Below, in pieces: positions 41,384 through 51,310 of a stretch of 64,000 nt of DNA. Position 1 is the stretch's first letter. Every line of letters starts with the position of its first letter. The notes under the pieces were generated by a model. The model was not told the DNA's origin, did no database searches, and worked only from the letters and a program-made list of their open reading frames with translations. Position numbers and translations under genes: made by a program. The DNA is from an uncultured Roseibium sp. (GTDB taxonomy: Bacteria; Pseudomonadota; Alphaproteobacteria; Rhizobiales; Stappiaceae), in NCBI RefSeq assembly GCF_947494555.1, contig NZ_CANLVF010000005.1, positions 62,001 to 126,000 of the forward strand, read 5' to 3'.

Positions 41384-42363
41384 GATGCATGCTCCGCTTT
41401 TTTCAGGATCACCCTGCCCTTTGTCCGGTTGGACGTAGCGTTGAAGGCGACGGCGATAATGATGGCACTGCCGGAAATGGCGAGCTGCCAGAAGGGCGAG
41501 ATGTTGATCACCGGCAAGGCATTCTTGACGATGCCGAGAAACAGGGCGCCGAGCAGTGCACCACCGACCGAGCCAATACCGCCGGCAATCGAGATGCCGC
41601 CAATGACACAGGCCGCTACCACTTCCAGCTCGAAGCCGCCGGCGATGTCAACATAGGCAACCGCATAGCGCGCCACCCAGAGGTAGCCGGTCAGCCCGGC
41701 CAGCGCGCCGGAAACCACATAGGCCGCGCACTGGGTGAGGCCGACATTGATGCCGGTATAGACGGCGGCGTGCGGATTGCCGCCAACGGCGAAGAAAGCG
41801 CGCCCGAGCGATGTGCGGCCAATCAGGACGATAAATCCAAGGACGACGAAGATCGCGATCCAGGAGAGGACCGGCAGACCGAGAATGACTTCTCGCGGGA
41901 AGGCCTTGAAGGCATCGCTCATTTCGTGCGCGTTGATCCACTCGCCGCCCGAAATGACAAAGATGATCCCGCGATAGATCGTCATCGTGCCGAGCGTTAC
42001 CACGATCGGAGGAATGTCGAGTTTCCAGACGAGCATACCATTGAACAGACCCATCAGCGCGCCAAGGGTCAGCGCGATCACGAGGATGACTGGCACAGGC
42101 AAGCCGGGCATTGCGGTGTTGAGCATCGCCACAACCATGCCTGTCAGAGCAAGATTGGCAGCCACCGACAAATCAATGCAGCGGGTCAGGATCACCACCA
42201 TCTGGCCAAGTGCCAGGATTATCAGCGGTGCCGTGTCATTGAAGACATTGGCGAGGTTGGCCGGGGCGACAAAGGCCGGGAAACGCGAGGCAATTGCGCC
42301 GACAAGCACAAGAATGGCGGCACCGAGGATCGCTTCGCGGGATCTCAGGAAAATCGGCGTCAT
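41380..42363 (-). CDS. rhaP: Rhamnose ABC transporter permease (RhaP)
   Basis: This is the second permease of the pair, 327 residues, same family. LTRCIDLSVAANLALTGMVV (about 60-79) and DIPPIVVTLGTMTIYRGIIF match the conserved helices. Its start overlaps the rhaT stop by four bases (ATGA). With RhaQ it forms the membrane channel for L-rhamnose. Confidence 0.87.
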   Translation of the reverse strand: MTPIFLRSREAILGAAILVLVGAIASRFPAFVAPANLANVFNDTAPLIILALGQMVVILTRCIDLSVAANLALTGMVVAMLNTAMPGLPVPVILVIALTLGALMGLFNGMLVWKLDIPPIVVTLGTMTIYRGIIFVISGGEWINAHEMSDAFKAFPREVILGLPVLSWIAIFVVLGFIVLIGRTSLGRAFFAVGGNPHAAVYTGINVGLTQCAAYVVSGALAGLTGYLWVARYAVAYVDIAGGFELEVVAACVIGGISIAGGIGSVGGALLGALFLGIVKNALPVINISPFWQLAISGSAIIIAVAFNATSNRTKGRVILKKAEHAS

Positions 42364-43919
42364 TGACGGACCTCCGAAATACCGGCGGCAGCGCGCACGA
42401 GGTTTTCAGGTGTCAGCGCATCGCCCTCGAATTCAGCTGCTATGCGCCCCTCTCGCATAACGATTGCCCTGTGGGACATGCCAAGTATTTCGGGTATCTC
42501 GGAGGACACCATGATCACGGCCAGGCCTTGTACTGCGAGTTCCGCCATGAATTCATGGACGGCCGCCTTGGAGCCGATATCAATGCCCTTCGTCGGCTCG
42601 TCGAGGATGATGACACGTGGCTTTGTCGCCAGCCACTTGGCGATAACCACCTTTTGCTGGTTGCCGCCGGAGAGTTCGCCGATGTCCTGATCGAGCGCCG
42701 CCGCGCGCAGGTCCAACCGCTGCGTGTACTCGCGTGCGAGTTTGAATTCCTCGGCCAGTCTGAGGAAACCGTTCCGCGACGTTTCCCTAAGCGACGGCAA
42801 CGAGACATTCTGGAAGATAGGAAGCCCCTTGATTGCCCCCTGCCTGCCACGGTCTTCCGGCACATAGACGATGCCACGGCGGATCGCCTCGTTCGGGTCG
42901 CGAATCACGGCAACCTGACCGTCTATGCGGATGGCACCCTTGGAGGGTTTCGTTACACCGAAAAGCGCCTGCATGAATTCGCTGCGGCCCGCACCGACCA
43001 GTCCGTAAAAGCCTAGGATTTCACCGGCACGCAGCTCAAATCCAATGTCCTCGAATTCGGTTGGATGTGAATAGCCGACCACTTTCAGGACTTCCTCGCC
43101 GATTTGCGGTGTTCGTTTCGGGAACACCTGATCGACCGAGCGGCCGACCATCAGTTTGACCAGTTCCGGTTCGGACACCTCCGCGATCCTGCCAGCGCCT
43201 ACCATCTGACCGTCGCGGAACACCGTGTAGCGGTCGGCGATGCGGAAGATCTCATCGAACTTGTGGCTGATGAACAGGATCGCCTTGCCCTCGGCCTTAA
43301 GCCTCTCGACCAGCTCGTAAGTCTCTTCTATTTCCTTGTGCGACAGTGACGCGGTCGGTTCATCCATGATGACGATGCTGGCGTCGATGGAGAGCGCTCT
43401 TGCGATCGCAACCAGGTGTTTGTTGGCTATTCCAAGATCCTTGAGCGTGACCGTCGCTTCAATCCTGGCCCCGATCCGCTCCAGTAGCTCGCGCGCCTTT
43501 TCGATCATGGCCTTGCGGTCGATCAGACCGAGACGGGTTCTCGGTGCGTGTCCGATAAAAATATTCTCCGCAACCGAAAGTTCGTCAAAGAGCACGGTTT
43601 CCTGGTGAATTGCGGTGACGCCGGCACGTCCGGCATCCTGGGCCGTAGGGAACGTTACCGGCGTGCCCGCAATCGAAATCTCACCTTCGTCGGGCTGGTA
43701 GATCCCGGTCAGGATTTTGACAATGGTGGATTTTCCGGCGCCGTTCTCACCAACAAGGGCGGTCACTTCCCCCGGGAAAAGCTCCAGCGAGATATCGTTG
43801 AGCGCCTTGACGCCCGGAAACGACTTGGAAATGCCCGTGAGGGAAAGAACGGGGCCGACCGTGCCGTCCGAACGCGGATGCGCGTCTGCTATGCCCTGCG
43901 TGTTCGCAAGCATCACCAT
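42360..43919 (-). CDS. rhaT: Rhamnose ABC transporter ATPase (RhaT)
   Basis: This is a 519-residue sugar ABC ATPase with two tandem nucleotide-binding domains, as in RbsA/MglA. The first Walker A is GENGAGKSTIVKIL (about 57-70), with Walker B IVIMDEPTASLS. The second half has the degenerate GLVGAGRSEFMQ loop, the signature LSGGNQQKVVIAKWL and Walker B VIILDEPTKGID. It powers the RhaS-RhaPQ importer. Confidence 0.9.
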   Translation of the reverse strand: MVMLANTQGIADAHPRSDGTVGPVLSLTGISKSFPGVKALNDISLELFPGEVTALVGENGAGKSTIVKILTGIYQPDEGEISIAGTPVTFPTAQDAGRAGVTAIHQETVLFDELSVAENIFIGHAPRTRLGLIDRKAMIEKARELLERIGARIEATVTLKDLGIANKHLVAIARALSIDASIVIMDEPTASLSHKEIEETYELVERLKAEGKAILFISHKFDEIFRIADRYTVFRDGQMVGAGRIAEVSEPELVKLMVGRSVDQVFPKRTPQIGEEVLKVVGYSHPTEFEDIGFELRAGEILGFYGLVGAGRSEFMQALFGVTKPSKGAIRIDGQVAVIRDPNEAIRRGIVYVPEDRGRQGAIKGLPIFQNVSLPSLRETSRNGFLRLAEEFKLAREYTQRLDLRAAALDQDIGELSGGNQQKVVIAKWLATKPRVIILDEPTKGIDIGSKAAVHEFMAELAVQGLAVIMVSSEIPEILGMSHRAIVMREGRIAAEFEGDALTPENLVRAAAGISEVRQ

Positions 43920-43955
43920 TTCCCGGAGCCTGGAGTTAACAGTTCGCTTTAAAGA

Positions 43956-43977
43956 ACCCGGAGCAAAAGCACCGGGT
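43956..43977 (-). promoter_or_regulatory. Hairpin between rhaS and rhaT
   Basis: ACCCGG (43956-43961) pairs with CCGGGT (43972-43977), and an inner GC-AAAA-GC adds to the stem. On the minus strand a short T-containing run (TTCTTT) follows. This is the expected place for an attenuator that leaves rhaS mRNA more abundant than the ATPase and permease mRNA. Confidence 0.55.
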
Positions 43978-44011
43978 CCCGGACAGTTTCCGTCAGGTCG
44001 TTGCGACCAGC

Positions 44012-45004
44012 TTAGAAGATGTCCTTGAAGTCGTCGATGTTGGAGCTGTCATAGACAAACGGGTCCGCCATCGCGCCTTCATTGCCATCATCGAGCGTCA
44101 GCGAGCCCATGCGGCCCATCGGTATTTCCGCACCTGGCGCTGCTTCGGCTTTGCCGGTGGCAAGGTTGTAAGCAAGCATGGTGGCCGAATAGCCGAGATC
44201 GATCGGATTCCAGATCGCGAAAGACTTGGACGCACCGGATTCAATATGTCCCGCCATTTCCGATGGCAGGCCCAGACCGGTCACGTTGATCTCACCGGCC
44301 TTTTCCGCATCGGAGACAGCCTGTGCGGCAGCAACAATGCCGACGGATGTCGGGGCGATGATCGCCTTCAGGTCCGGATAGGTCTGCATCAGGCCCTGCG
44401 CTTCGCGATAGGACTTGTCCGCAAGGTCGTCACCGTAAACGGTGCCCACCACGTTGATGCCCGGATAATTGTCCTTCACCTTGTTCATCTCTTCGATCCA
44501 GGTGTTCTGGTTCGTGGCGGTCGCGGAGGCGGACAGGACAGCGACATCACCGCCATCGGGCAGATGATCTGCCGCCAGTTTGATGATCATGTTGCCGATC
44601 AACGGATTGGACGACGGGTTCAGGTGCAACTGGCGGCCTTCCGCCGCGACGCCCGAATCCCAGGAAATAACCGTGATGCCGCGATCCATGGCCTTTTTCA
44701 GGGCCGGCACGAGCGCATCCTGATCATTGGCGGAGATCGCGATGGCATCGACCTTCTGGGCGATCAGTGCGTTGATCACCTCGATCTGGCCTTCAGCCGT
44801 GGTATCTGTCGGCCCTGTATAGATGATCTCGACATCGCCAAGCTCCTTGGCGGCTTCTTCAGCGCCTTTTGCAGCCGCTTCGAAGAAGCCGATGCCGAGC
44901 GCCTTGACGACGATGGCGATGCGTTTGTCCTCGGCCTGGGTCGGGCCGGCCATAGACACAGCGGCAATGGCGGTTGCGGCCAGAAGTGATTTCCAGAGTT
45001 TCAT
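44012..45004 (-). CDS. rhaS: Rhamnose ABC transporter binding protein (RhaS)
   Basis: This is a 330-residue periplasmic sugar-binding protein of the RbsB type with a signal peptide (about 1-24, cleavage after TQA). The two-lobed pattern is evident: RIAIVVKALGIGFFEAAAKGAEEAAKEL at the start and IEVINALIAQKVDAIAISAND typical of the family. It captures L-rhamnose for the RhaTPQ transporter and is the first transport gene after rhaR. Confidence 0.88.
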   Translation of the reverse strand: MKLWKSLLAATAIAAVSMAGPTQAEDKRIAIVVKALGIGFFEAAAKGAEEAAKELGDVEIIYTGPTDTTAEGQIEVINALIAQKVDAIAISANDQDALVPALKKAMDRGITVISWDSGVAAEGRQLHLNPSSNPLIGNMIIKLAADHLPDGGDVAVLSASATATNQNTWIEEMNKVKDNYPGINVVGTVYGDDLADKSYREAQGLMQTYPDLKAIIAPTSVGIVAAAQAVSDAEKAGEINVTGLGLPSEMAGHIESGASKSFAIWNPIDLGYSATMLAYNLATGKAEAAPGAEIPMGRMGSLTLDDGNEGAMADPFVYDSSNIDDFKDIF

Positions 45005-45056
45005 TGCTTCCTCCCTAAAAAACTGCCGCCCCTCCTCCAGGTCCGGCAGAAACCGG

Positions 45057-45863
45057 CTACCCGCTCGAGGTCGCCTTTCTTTGTGCGGCGCTCACCGGCG
45101 CCACTATCAGTTCGATATCTGCCTGTTCCAGCATCTTGGCAGCGCTGTCCGGAATGCCGTCATCCGTGATAACGGCAGAGATCCGCTCCAGCGGACACAG
45201 TATCAGGCTGGATCTTGCGTTGAATTTCGACGAATCCACCAGCACAACCAGTTCGTCTGCCTGCCCAATCAGCTTCTGTTCAGCCTGGATCAAGAGCGGA
45301 TCGGCTTCCATCAGACCGAGCGGCCCAAGCCCCTGCGCACCCATGAACATACGCTTGGCATAGAAGTTACGGGTGACGTCGTTATCGAAAGGGCTCAGGA
45401 TGATGTTCTGCTCGCGGTAAATCACACCGCCAGACAACATGATCGTGTTTTTGGAGTTCTTCAGAAGATGCTCCGCGATCGGAAACGAGTTGGTGAATAC
45501 CTGGCATCGTTTGGTTGCCAGCGGATGCACCATCTGAAACGTGGTCGTTCCGCCGTTGATGATGATCGCGTCGCCGTCTTCACAAAGCTCGACGGCTTTT
45601 TGCGCAATTGCGCGTTTTTGCGCGATATTGATCGTTTCGTTGACGCTAAACGGTCGACCGGCCAGACCCACAAATTGCGGCGGATGAATGGACTCCGCTC
45701 CGCCACGAACCCTTCGCAGTTTTTTCTGCACATGCAGCTGCGCAATATCCCTGCGGATTGTCGCTTCCGAGGAATCCGTTAACGCCACCAGCTCCTGCAC
45801 CGTCACAACCGGACGATCCTGGACTGCGGACAATATGATCCTGTGACGTTCTTTTTCGTGCAT
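45057..45863 (-). CDS. rhaR: DeoR-family regulator of rhamnose genes (RhaR)
   Basis: This is a 268-residue DeoR-type repressor. The N-terminal helix-turn-helix (about 1-60, VTVQELVALTDSSEATIRRDIAQL) is followed by the sugar-phosphate sensor domain (about 75-255; DGDAIIINGGTTTFQMVHPL and VLVDSSKF). In rhizobia RhaR negatively controls both divergent rha units. It is first in its operon, facing rhaD across a 184-base spacer with a long inverted repeat. Confidence 0.88.
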   Translation of the reverse strand: MHEKERHRIILSAVQDRPVVTVQELVALTDSSEATIRRDIAQLHVQKKLRRVRGGAESIHPPQFVGLAGRPFSVNETINIAQKRAIAQKAVELCEDGDAIIINGGTTTFQMVHPLATKRCQVFTNSFPIAEHLLKNSKNTIMLSGGVIYREQNIILSPFDNDVTRNFYAKRMFMGAQGLGPLGLMEADPLLIQAEQKLIGQADELVVLVDSSKFNARSSLILCPLERISAVITDDGIPDSAAKMLEQADIELIVAPVSAAQRKATSSG

Positions 45864-45906
45864 CTGGTCCTCCCATCAATCAAACGTTTCCACCTACACC
45901 AGTCAA

Positions 45907-45979
45907 TGTCAATCAAAAAATGTCAAAAATGATCATTTTGCAGTGCAATATGATTGTTTTTGCGCGTTTTTGATTGACA
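45907..45979. promoter_or_regulatory. Inverted-repeat operator between rhaR and rhaD
   Basis: TGTCAATCAAAAA (45907-45919) and its exact reverse complement TTTTTGATTGACA (45967-45979) flank 47 bases. Paired operators at this spacing, in the divergent promoter of a DeoR-regulated locus, suggest RhaR binding at both arms, possibly with looping. The partial copy AATGTCAAAAATG follows the first arm. Confidence 0.65.
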
Positions 45980-46047
45980 TTCAGGTGTGATCAAGCGAAT
46001 TTCTAGACAAAGAGGCGCAAGCTGTCAGGCGTTCAAGGGAGGAAAAG

Positions 46048-48150
46048 ATGTTGAATTCCGCGGCCGGGTCCCGGCTGGCAGATCTTTGGGACAACCAGAA
46101 GGCCTCCGGCATGAACGAGTCCGAACTGCTGCTCTATCGCTCAAACCTCCTCGGCTCAGACAAGCGCATCACCAATTATGGCGGCGGCAATACCTCCGCC
46201 AAGGTGTTTGAGAAAGACCCACTCACCGGTGAAGCTGCCGAAGTTCTCTGGGTAAAAGGTTCTGGCGGCGATGTCGGCACGATCAATATGGGCGGTTTCG
46301 CAACGCTTTACATGGACAAGCTCAGGGCGCTGAAAGGGCTTTATCGCGGCGTCGACTTCGAAGACGAGATGGTTGGCTATCTGCCCCATTGCACATTCAA
46401 CCTTAATCCCCGCGCTGCCTCCATCGACACGCCATTGCATGCCTATGTGCCGAAAAAGCACGTCGATCACATGCATCCCGACGCAATCATCGCAATTGCA
46501 GCCGCCAGCGACAGCAAGGCAATCACGCGCGAGATCTTCGGCGGCGATATCGGCTGGTTGCCCTGGAAACGTCCCGGATACGAGCTCGGCCTGTGGCTGG
46601 AAAAGTTCTGTCTGGAAAATCCGGACGCGCGCGGTGTCGTTTTGGAGAGCCACGGCCTCTTCACCTGGGCCGATGACGCGCGAGCCTGTTACGAAACCAC
46701 GCTGGAAATCATCAACAAGGCCATTGCCTGGTTTGAAGACAAAACAAGTGGCAAGGATGCATTTGGCGGTTCAAAACACCGGGCGCTTGCTCCGGCTGAA
46801 CGCCGGGCTGTTGCCTCGAAGCTGATGCCTGCCATCCGGGGAATGGTCTCGGGAAAGCAGCACATGGTCGGTCACTTTGATGACAGCGACGCTGTCCTGG
46901 AATTCGTCTGCTCCAGGGACATGGAACAGCTTGCCCGCCTCGGCACGAGCTGCCCGGACCATTTCCTGCGCACCAAGATCCGGCCACTGGTCGTTGACTT
47001 CGACCCCGAGAGCCCGGATATCAGCGATACACTGTCTGGCCTTGGTGTGGCCGTCGAGGCATATCGCGACGACTACGCCGCCTATTACGCCCGCTGCAAG
47101 CACGAGGACAGCCCTGCCCTGCGCGATCCGAATGCCGTGGTTTACCTTGTCCCAGGCGTCGGCATGATCACGTTTGCCAAGGACAAGGCGACGGCGCGCA
47201 TTTCCAGTGAGTTCTATACCAACGCCATCAACGTCATGCGCGGAGCATCAAGCGTTTCGACCTATTGTGGTTTGCCGGAGCAGGAAGCTTTCGACATAGA
47301 ATACTGGCTGCTGGAGGAAGCAAAGCTCCAGCGAATGCCGAAGCCAAAAAGCCTTGCCGGCAAGATTGCTCTTGTAACAGGCGGAGCCGGCGGCATCGGC
47401 TCGGCAACCGCCGAGCGTTTCCTGCGCGAAGGTGCCTGTGTTGTCCTCGCCGATATCGATGGCGAGGCGCTTGCTGCTGCCGCAGAAAACCTGTCCGACC
47501 GCTTCTCCAGCGATGTCGTTTGCACAGTGACGATGGATGTCACCAGCGAGGATGCCGTTGCCGACAGTTTCGCCCGTGCGGCGCTCGAATTCGGCGGCGT
47601 CGACATACTGCTCTCAAATGCAGGCATCGCCTCGTCCGCTCCTGTCGAGGAGACGACACTGGACCTCTGGAACCGGAACATGTCGATCCTTTCGACCGGG
47701 TATTTCCTCGTCTCGCGCGCGGCCTTCCAAACAATGAAGACACAAGGCATCGGTGGGTCGATCGTCTTTATCGGTTCCAAGAACGGTCTCGCCGCCTCGC
47801 CGGGCGCCAGTGCCTATTGCACGGCCAAGGCTTCGGAGCTGCATCTCGCCCGCTGCCTTGCTCTTGAAGGTGCACCGGACGGCATCCGCGTCAATGTTGT
47901 CAATCCGGACGCTGTGCTGCGCGGTTCCAAAATCTGGTCCGGAAGCTGGCTCAAGGAGCGCGCGCAGGCCTATGGCAAGGACACGTCGGAGCTGGAGGAG
48001 CATTACCGCCAGCGCTCGCTCCTGAAACGCTCCGTATTGCCGGAAGATATTGCCGAGGCGAGCTACTTTTTTGCGTCAGAGGCCTCGGCGAAATCGACCG
48101 GAAACATCCTCAATGTCGATGCCGGTAACGTCCAGGCCTTCACGCGGTAG
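46048..48150 (+). CDS. rhaD: Bifunctional rhamnulose-1-phosphate aldolase/dehydrogenase (RhaD)
   Basis: This is a 700-residue fusion. The N-terminal class II aldolase/adducin domain (about 30-400) has the zinc-binding His residues in KKHVDHMHPDAIIAIAA and ESHGLFTW. The C-terminal short-chain dehydrogenase domain (about 430-695) has LVTGGAGGIGSATAERF and the active-site YCTAK. It cleaves rhamnulose 1-phosphate to dihydroxyacetone phosphate and L-lactaldehyde and oxidises the lactaldehyde. A strong ribosome binding site (GGAGG) precedes the ATG. It forms a two-gene unit with rhaI. Confidence 0.92.
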   Translation: MLNSAAGSRLADLWDNQKASGMNESELLLYRSNLLGSDKRITNYGGGNTSAKVFEKDPLTGEAAEVLWVKGSGGDVGTINMGGFATLYMDKLRALKGLYRGVDFEDEMVGYLPHCTFNLNPRAASIDTPLHAYVPKKHVDHMHPDAIIAIAAASDSKAITREIFGGDIGWLPWKRPGYELGLWLEKFCLENPDARGVVLESHGLFTWADDARACYETTLEIINKAIAWFEDKTSGKDAFGGSKHRALAPAERRAVASKLMPAIRGMVSGKQHMVGHFDDSDAVLEFVCSRDMEQLARLGTSCPDHFLRTKIRPLVVDFDPESPDISDTLSGLGVAVEAYRDDYAAYYARCKHEDSPALRDPNAVVYLVPGVGMITFAKDKATARISSEFYTNAINVMRGASSVSTYCGLPEQEAFDIEYWLLEEAKLQRMPKPKSLAGKIALVTGGAGGIGSATAERFLREGACVVLADIDGEALAAAAENLSDRFSSDVVCTVTMDVTSEDAVADSFARAALEFGGVDILLSNAGIASSAPVEETTLDLWNRNMSILSTGYFLVSRAAFQTMKTQGIGGSIVFIGSKNGLAASPGASAYCTAKASELHLARCLALEGAPDGIRVNVVNPDAVLRGSKIWSGSWLKERAQAYGKDTSELEEHYRQRSLLKRSVLPEDIAEASYFFASEASAKSTGNILNVDAGNVQAFTR

Positions 48151-48159
48151 AGTATTGCC

Positions 48160-49398
48160 ATGACTTATGAAACTGCGAAATCCCGGTTTGCCGAATGGGA
48201 CGTGGACACAGAGGCGGCCCTTCGCCGGTTGGCGGAGATACCGATCTCGATGCACTGCTGGCAGGGCGACGACGTTGTCGGCTTCGAACAGAAATCCGGC
48301 TCTTCCGGCGGCGGCATCCAGGCGACCGGCAATCATCCGGGCCGGGCGCGGACGCCGGACGAGTTGCGCGCGGATCTTGAATTTGCCTATTCGATGATTC
48401 CCGGGACGCACCGTCTCAATCTCCATGCCATGTATATGGACACGAACGAAAGCCCGGATCGTGACGAGATCGAATATCGCCACTTTGCAGCATGGGTCGA
48501 CTGGGCCAAGAGCCAGGGGCTCGGGCTCGATTTCAACCCGACATTCTTTGCCCACGCAAGGGCCGACGATAACCTCACACTCGCCCATCCGGACGCCGGC
48601 ATTCGTGACTTCTGGATCGAACATGGACGGCGGACACGCGAAATTGCGGCTGCAATCGGCGCTGAACTTGGCTCACCTGCCATAAACAACATCTGGGTGC
48701 CCGACGGCATGAAGGATTTGCCGGTCGACCGACTGGCACCGCGTGCGCGGCTCGAGGCATCGCTTGATGACATGCTCGCCGAGCGTCAGGACCCGGCGCA
48801 CATGCGCGACGCGGTTGAAAGCAAGCTGTTCGGCATCGGGGTCGAGGCCTACACGGTCGGAAGCCACGAGTTCTATCTCGGCTATGCGATCCGCAAGGGC
48901 GTGCTGCTTTGCCTCGACATGGGCCATTTCCACCCGACCGAGAACATTGCCGACAAATTGAGCGCGGTGGCGCTTTCGGTGGACGAATTGCTGCTGCACG
49001 TCTCCCGGCCAATGCGATGGGACAGCGACCATGTGATCCTGCTGAACGATGACATCCTCGCAATGGGTCAGGCGCTGGTCAGCGAAGACCTTCTGAAGAA
49101 AACCCACATCGGACTGGATTTCTTCGATGCCACGATCAGCCGGACCGCGGCCTGGGTAATCGGTACCCGGAACATGCAAAAATCCCTTTTGAGGGCCCTG
49201 CTCTCACCGCTTGACCGCCTGAAAGAAGCCGAGACCACACTCGATTTCACGGCGCGCCTTGTCCTGACAGAAGAGCTGAAGGATCTGCCGTTCGGCGCTG
49301 TCTGGGAAGAATTCTGCGAACGCCACCACCGCCCGACCGGGGCACAGTTGATCAGTGAACTTGACGCCTACCAGAGCCGTGTCGAGGTCCGGGGTTAG
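48160..49398 (+). CDS. rhaI: L-rhamnose isomerase, alternative type (RhaI)
   Basis: This is a 412-residue TIM-barrel isomerase of the RhaI class found in rhizobia and some other bacteria. It converts L-rhamnose to L-rhamnulose. Metal-ligand regions are visible (LHAMYMDTNES, GVEAYTVGSHEFYLGYAI, LCLDMGHFHPTEN, WDSDHVILLNDD). It lies nine bases after rhaD and completes the pathway isomerase-kinase-aldolase/dehydrogenase. Confidence 0.9.
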   Translation: MTYETAKSRFAEWDVDTEAALRRLAEIPISMHCWQGDDVVGFEQKSGSSGGGIQATGNHPGRARTPDELRADLEFAYSMIPGTHRLNLHAMYMDTNESPDRDEIEYRHFAAWVDWAKSQGLGLDFNPTFFAHARADDNLTLAHPDAGIRDFWIEHGRRTREIAAAIGAELGSPAINNIWVPDGMKDLPVDRLAPRARLEASLDDMLAERQDPAHMRDAVESKLFGIGVEAYTVGSHEFYLGYAIRKGVLLCLDMGHFHPTENIADKLSAVALSVDELLLHVSRPMRWDSDHVILLNDDILAMGQALVSEDLLKKTHIGLDFFDATISRTAAWVIGTRNMQKSLLRALLSPLDRLKEAETTLDFTARLVLTEELKDLPFGAVWEEFCERHHRPTGAQLISELDAYQSRVEVRG

Positions 49399-49731
49399 TA
49401 TTGAATTCGCAGATGGAAAAGATCCTGATTGGAAGCGCTTTGCACCTTCCCATCAGTTTATGACGCAACAGCCCTTTACCGTTTTGCCTTTCCCTGCATG
49501 AGGTTTATGCACTTTTGCAGGTTCTCCTGGCACCCGTCGTTGCCTATCTCGGCTCGGATGGCACCGCTGAATCACGCTCCAGCCGGAACTTCAGCTTTTC
49601 AGGTGCTCACCTTGGTGAGGTGAAATAGACGCTGAGAACAGGTGTACACGCGTTGATGTTATGAGCGAACGCCGGTTCACAGCCTTCGCTTCACCTGCCT
49701 TACGTTTTGTTTGCGCAGACGAGATACATGC
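49399..49731. other. Intergenic spacer, nothing identified
   Basis: About 330 bases after rhaI with lower coding character. I see no gene, RNA or clear terminator. It presumably contains the promoter of the next gene. Confidence 0.4.
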
Positions 49732-51108
49732 ATGTTGCAAAGAATTCAGATTGAACGATCTGTGGGCGAGATGGCCCGCAACAATATTGCCGATGTCCGT
49801 AAAGTGCAGGAGCGCTTGAACGAGCTGCTTGACCCCGATCGACCTCAGCTGGTGCCAGACGGGATCAACGGCCCCAATACCAAAGATCTCATTGGCGATT
49901 TTCAGAAAAAAGTCGTTGGCTTTGCAAACCCGGACCGCCGGGTTGACCCGGTAGGGAGAACAATATCTGCACTCAACGACATCGCTTCGCGCGAAAAATG
50001 GAAGCATGACCCTGACGGTCCGGGAACGTGGGAGCCTGATTGGCCCGAACCTTCCAAATCCATCGATTTTGACAAACTCCCAAAGATCCCGGTCGTCGGG
50101 CCACTCGATCACAAAGGTGGATTCGACAGCTTTCCACCGCCAGCACAAATACTCGGGCCGGATGATTTCTCTGCGATAGCTGCACGCGATGGCGCCTGGA
50201 TCATGGTCCCTATCGACGCTGAACGCGAGGTTCAACTCGGCGTCGACCCGAGCCAGCCCGTACAAATCCTCAACAACGGCATTGATGAAGACGGGATTGT
50301 CAGCTCCTTCACAAAAGAGCCTTTGCTGCGCGCGACCTTCAAGGAAGATCGCTTGAAGCTGAAAGGATTGTCACCGTGCAAGTCTTGCAGACTTGATATC
50401 CTTCAGAACGACAGGCATCTGAGGATATATGTCTCGGTCAAGCCGCGCCGTGTTATTCCGATCTTTGTCTTCCATGTGCAGCACGGACCGGCGATGAAAT
50501 CGCGTGTTTCTTCCTCGGAGTTGCGAACGATCCTGAAAATCGCAAACAGCGAAATTCTCACGCCTCAGTGCAATATTGAGATCGATCTCAAGGGCGAAAA
50601 AGACTTGTCTCACAAAGACACCGGCAAGCGTTTGGGCCGTGTTGTTACCAGAGACAGCGCTAATGCGGAAAATGATGAGTGGAAGTATCTTGCGCCCTTC
50701 CTGATTGACAGGTCATTTCCTCAGCCACATGGCGCCAAAGAGGTGAAGACGGTCAACATATTCATCGTCCGCGAGATGGACACAATAGTGGAAGGTCAGA
50801 AGAAACCCTTCGGGGTGAGAGGCGCCATGAATGCGCATCAGCATTCCGTACCCATGTGCCTGCTGGATGACAGATCCATCGGCCGGCTAACGAAAGTGGA
50901 CGCAGTCGCACGGACACTTGCACATGAGCTGGGCCATTTGCTCATTGGGGCCCTCTATACGCACGATCATGACATCCATCAGCCTGCCAGTCACAATCAC
51001 TATTCCGACGCACTGATGCTTGGAGGCGGTAGCGGTAAAAAGATCTATCGGGTCGAGATCGAAGTCATGAACCCGACGAAGCACAAGCCGCCACCGCTTA
51101 AGGTCTGA
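49732..51108 (+). CDS. Putative zinc metalloprotease with peptidoglycan-binding-like domain
   Basis: This is a 458-residue protein from the ATG at 49732. The N-terminal 65 residues (VRKVQERLNEL, DGINGPNTKDLIGDFQKKV) resemble a peptidoglycan-binding domain 1. The C-terminal part has HELGH (398-402), a gluzincin/metzincin-like zinc motif, followed by His-rich THDHDIHQPASHNHYSD (about 410-426) that could supply the third ligand. No signal peptide is seen, so secretion by a non-Sec route or cytoplasmic storage is open. No family name can be given; function as an extracellular or contact-delivered peptidase is inference. It stands alone. Confidence 0.6.
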   Translation: MLQRIQIERSVGEMARNNIADVRKVQERLNELLDPDRPQLVPDGINGPNTKDLIGDFQKKVVGFANPDRRVDPVGRTISALNDIASREKWKHDPDGPGTWEPDWPEPSKSIDFDKLPKIPVVGPLDHKGGFDSFPPPAQILGPDDFSAIAARDGAWIMVPIDAEREVQLGVDPSQPVQILNNGIDEDGIVSSFTKEPLLRATFKEDRLKLKGLSPCKSCRLDILQNDRHLRIYVSVKPRRVIPIFVFHVQHGPAMKSRVSSSELRTILKIANSEILTPQCNIEIDLKGEKDLSHKDTGKRLGRVVTRDSANAENDEWKYLAPFLIDRSFPQPHGAKEVKTVNIFIVREMDTIVEGQKKPFGVRGAMNAHQHSVPMCLLDDRSIGRLTKVDAVARTLAHELGHLLIGALYTHDHDIHQPASHNHYSDALMLGGGSGKKIYRVEIEVMNPTKHKPPPLKV

Positions 51109-51310
51109 TGGAAGTTCGTTGGTGGAAGTAAGAGCGCATCAAGGCATTTGTAAAAGACGCAGCAATCGCTTCGTGCTCGCAGATGCTTTGAAACCGCGCT
51201 CACCCGTATGTTGTGGAGCAATCGGGCGCACCCCACCTGTTTTCGTGCCCTCCAGGTCGCGTCCCACATCGTTCGAAATCATTCTCGTCAATGGATCGGA
51301 AGGCTGAGGC

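Noticed and set aside
41389..42366. Long plus-strand frame opposite rhaP, rich in Asp, Arg and His
   Set aside because: It mirrors a hydrophobic permease gene exactly, as expected for antisense of a high-GC membrane protein, and has no ribosome binding site.
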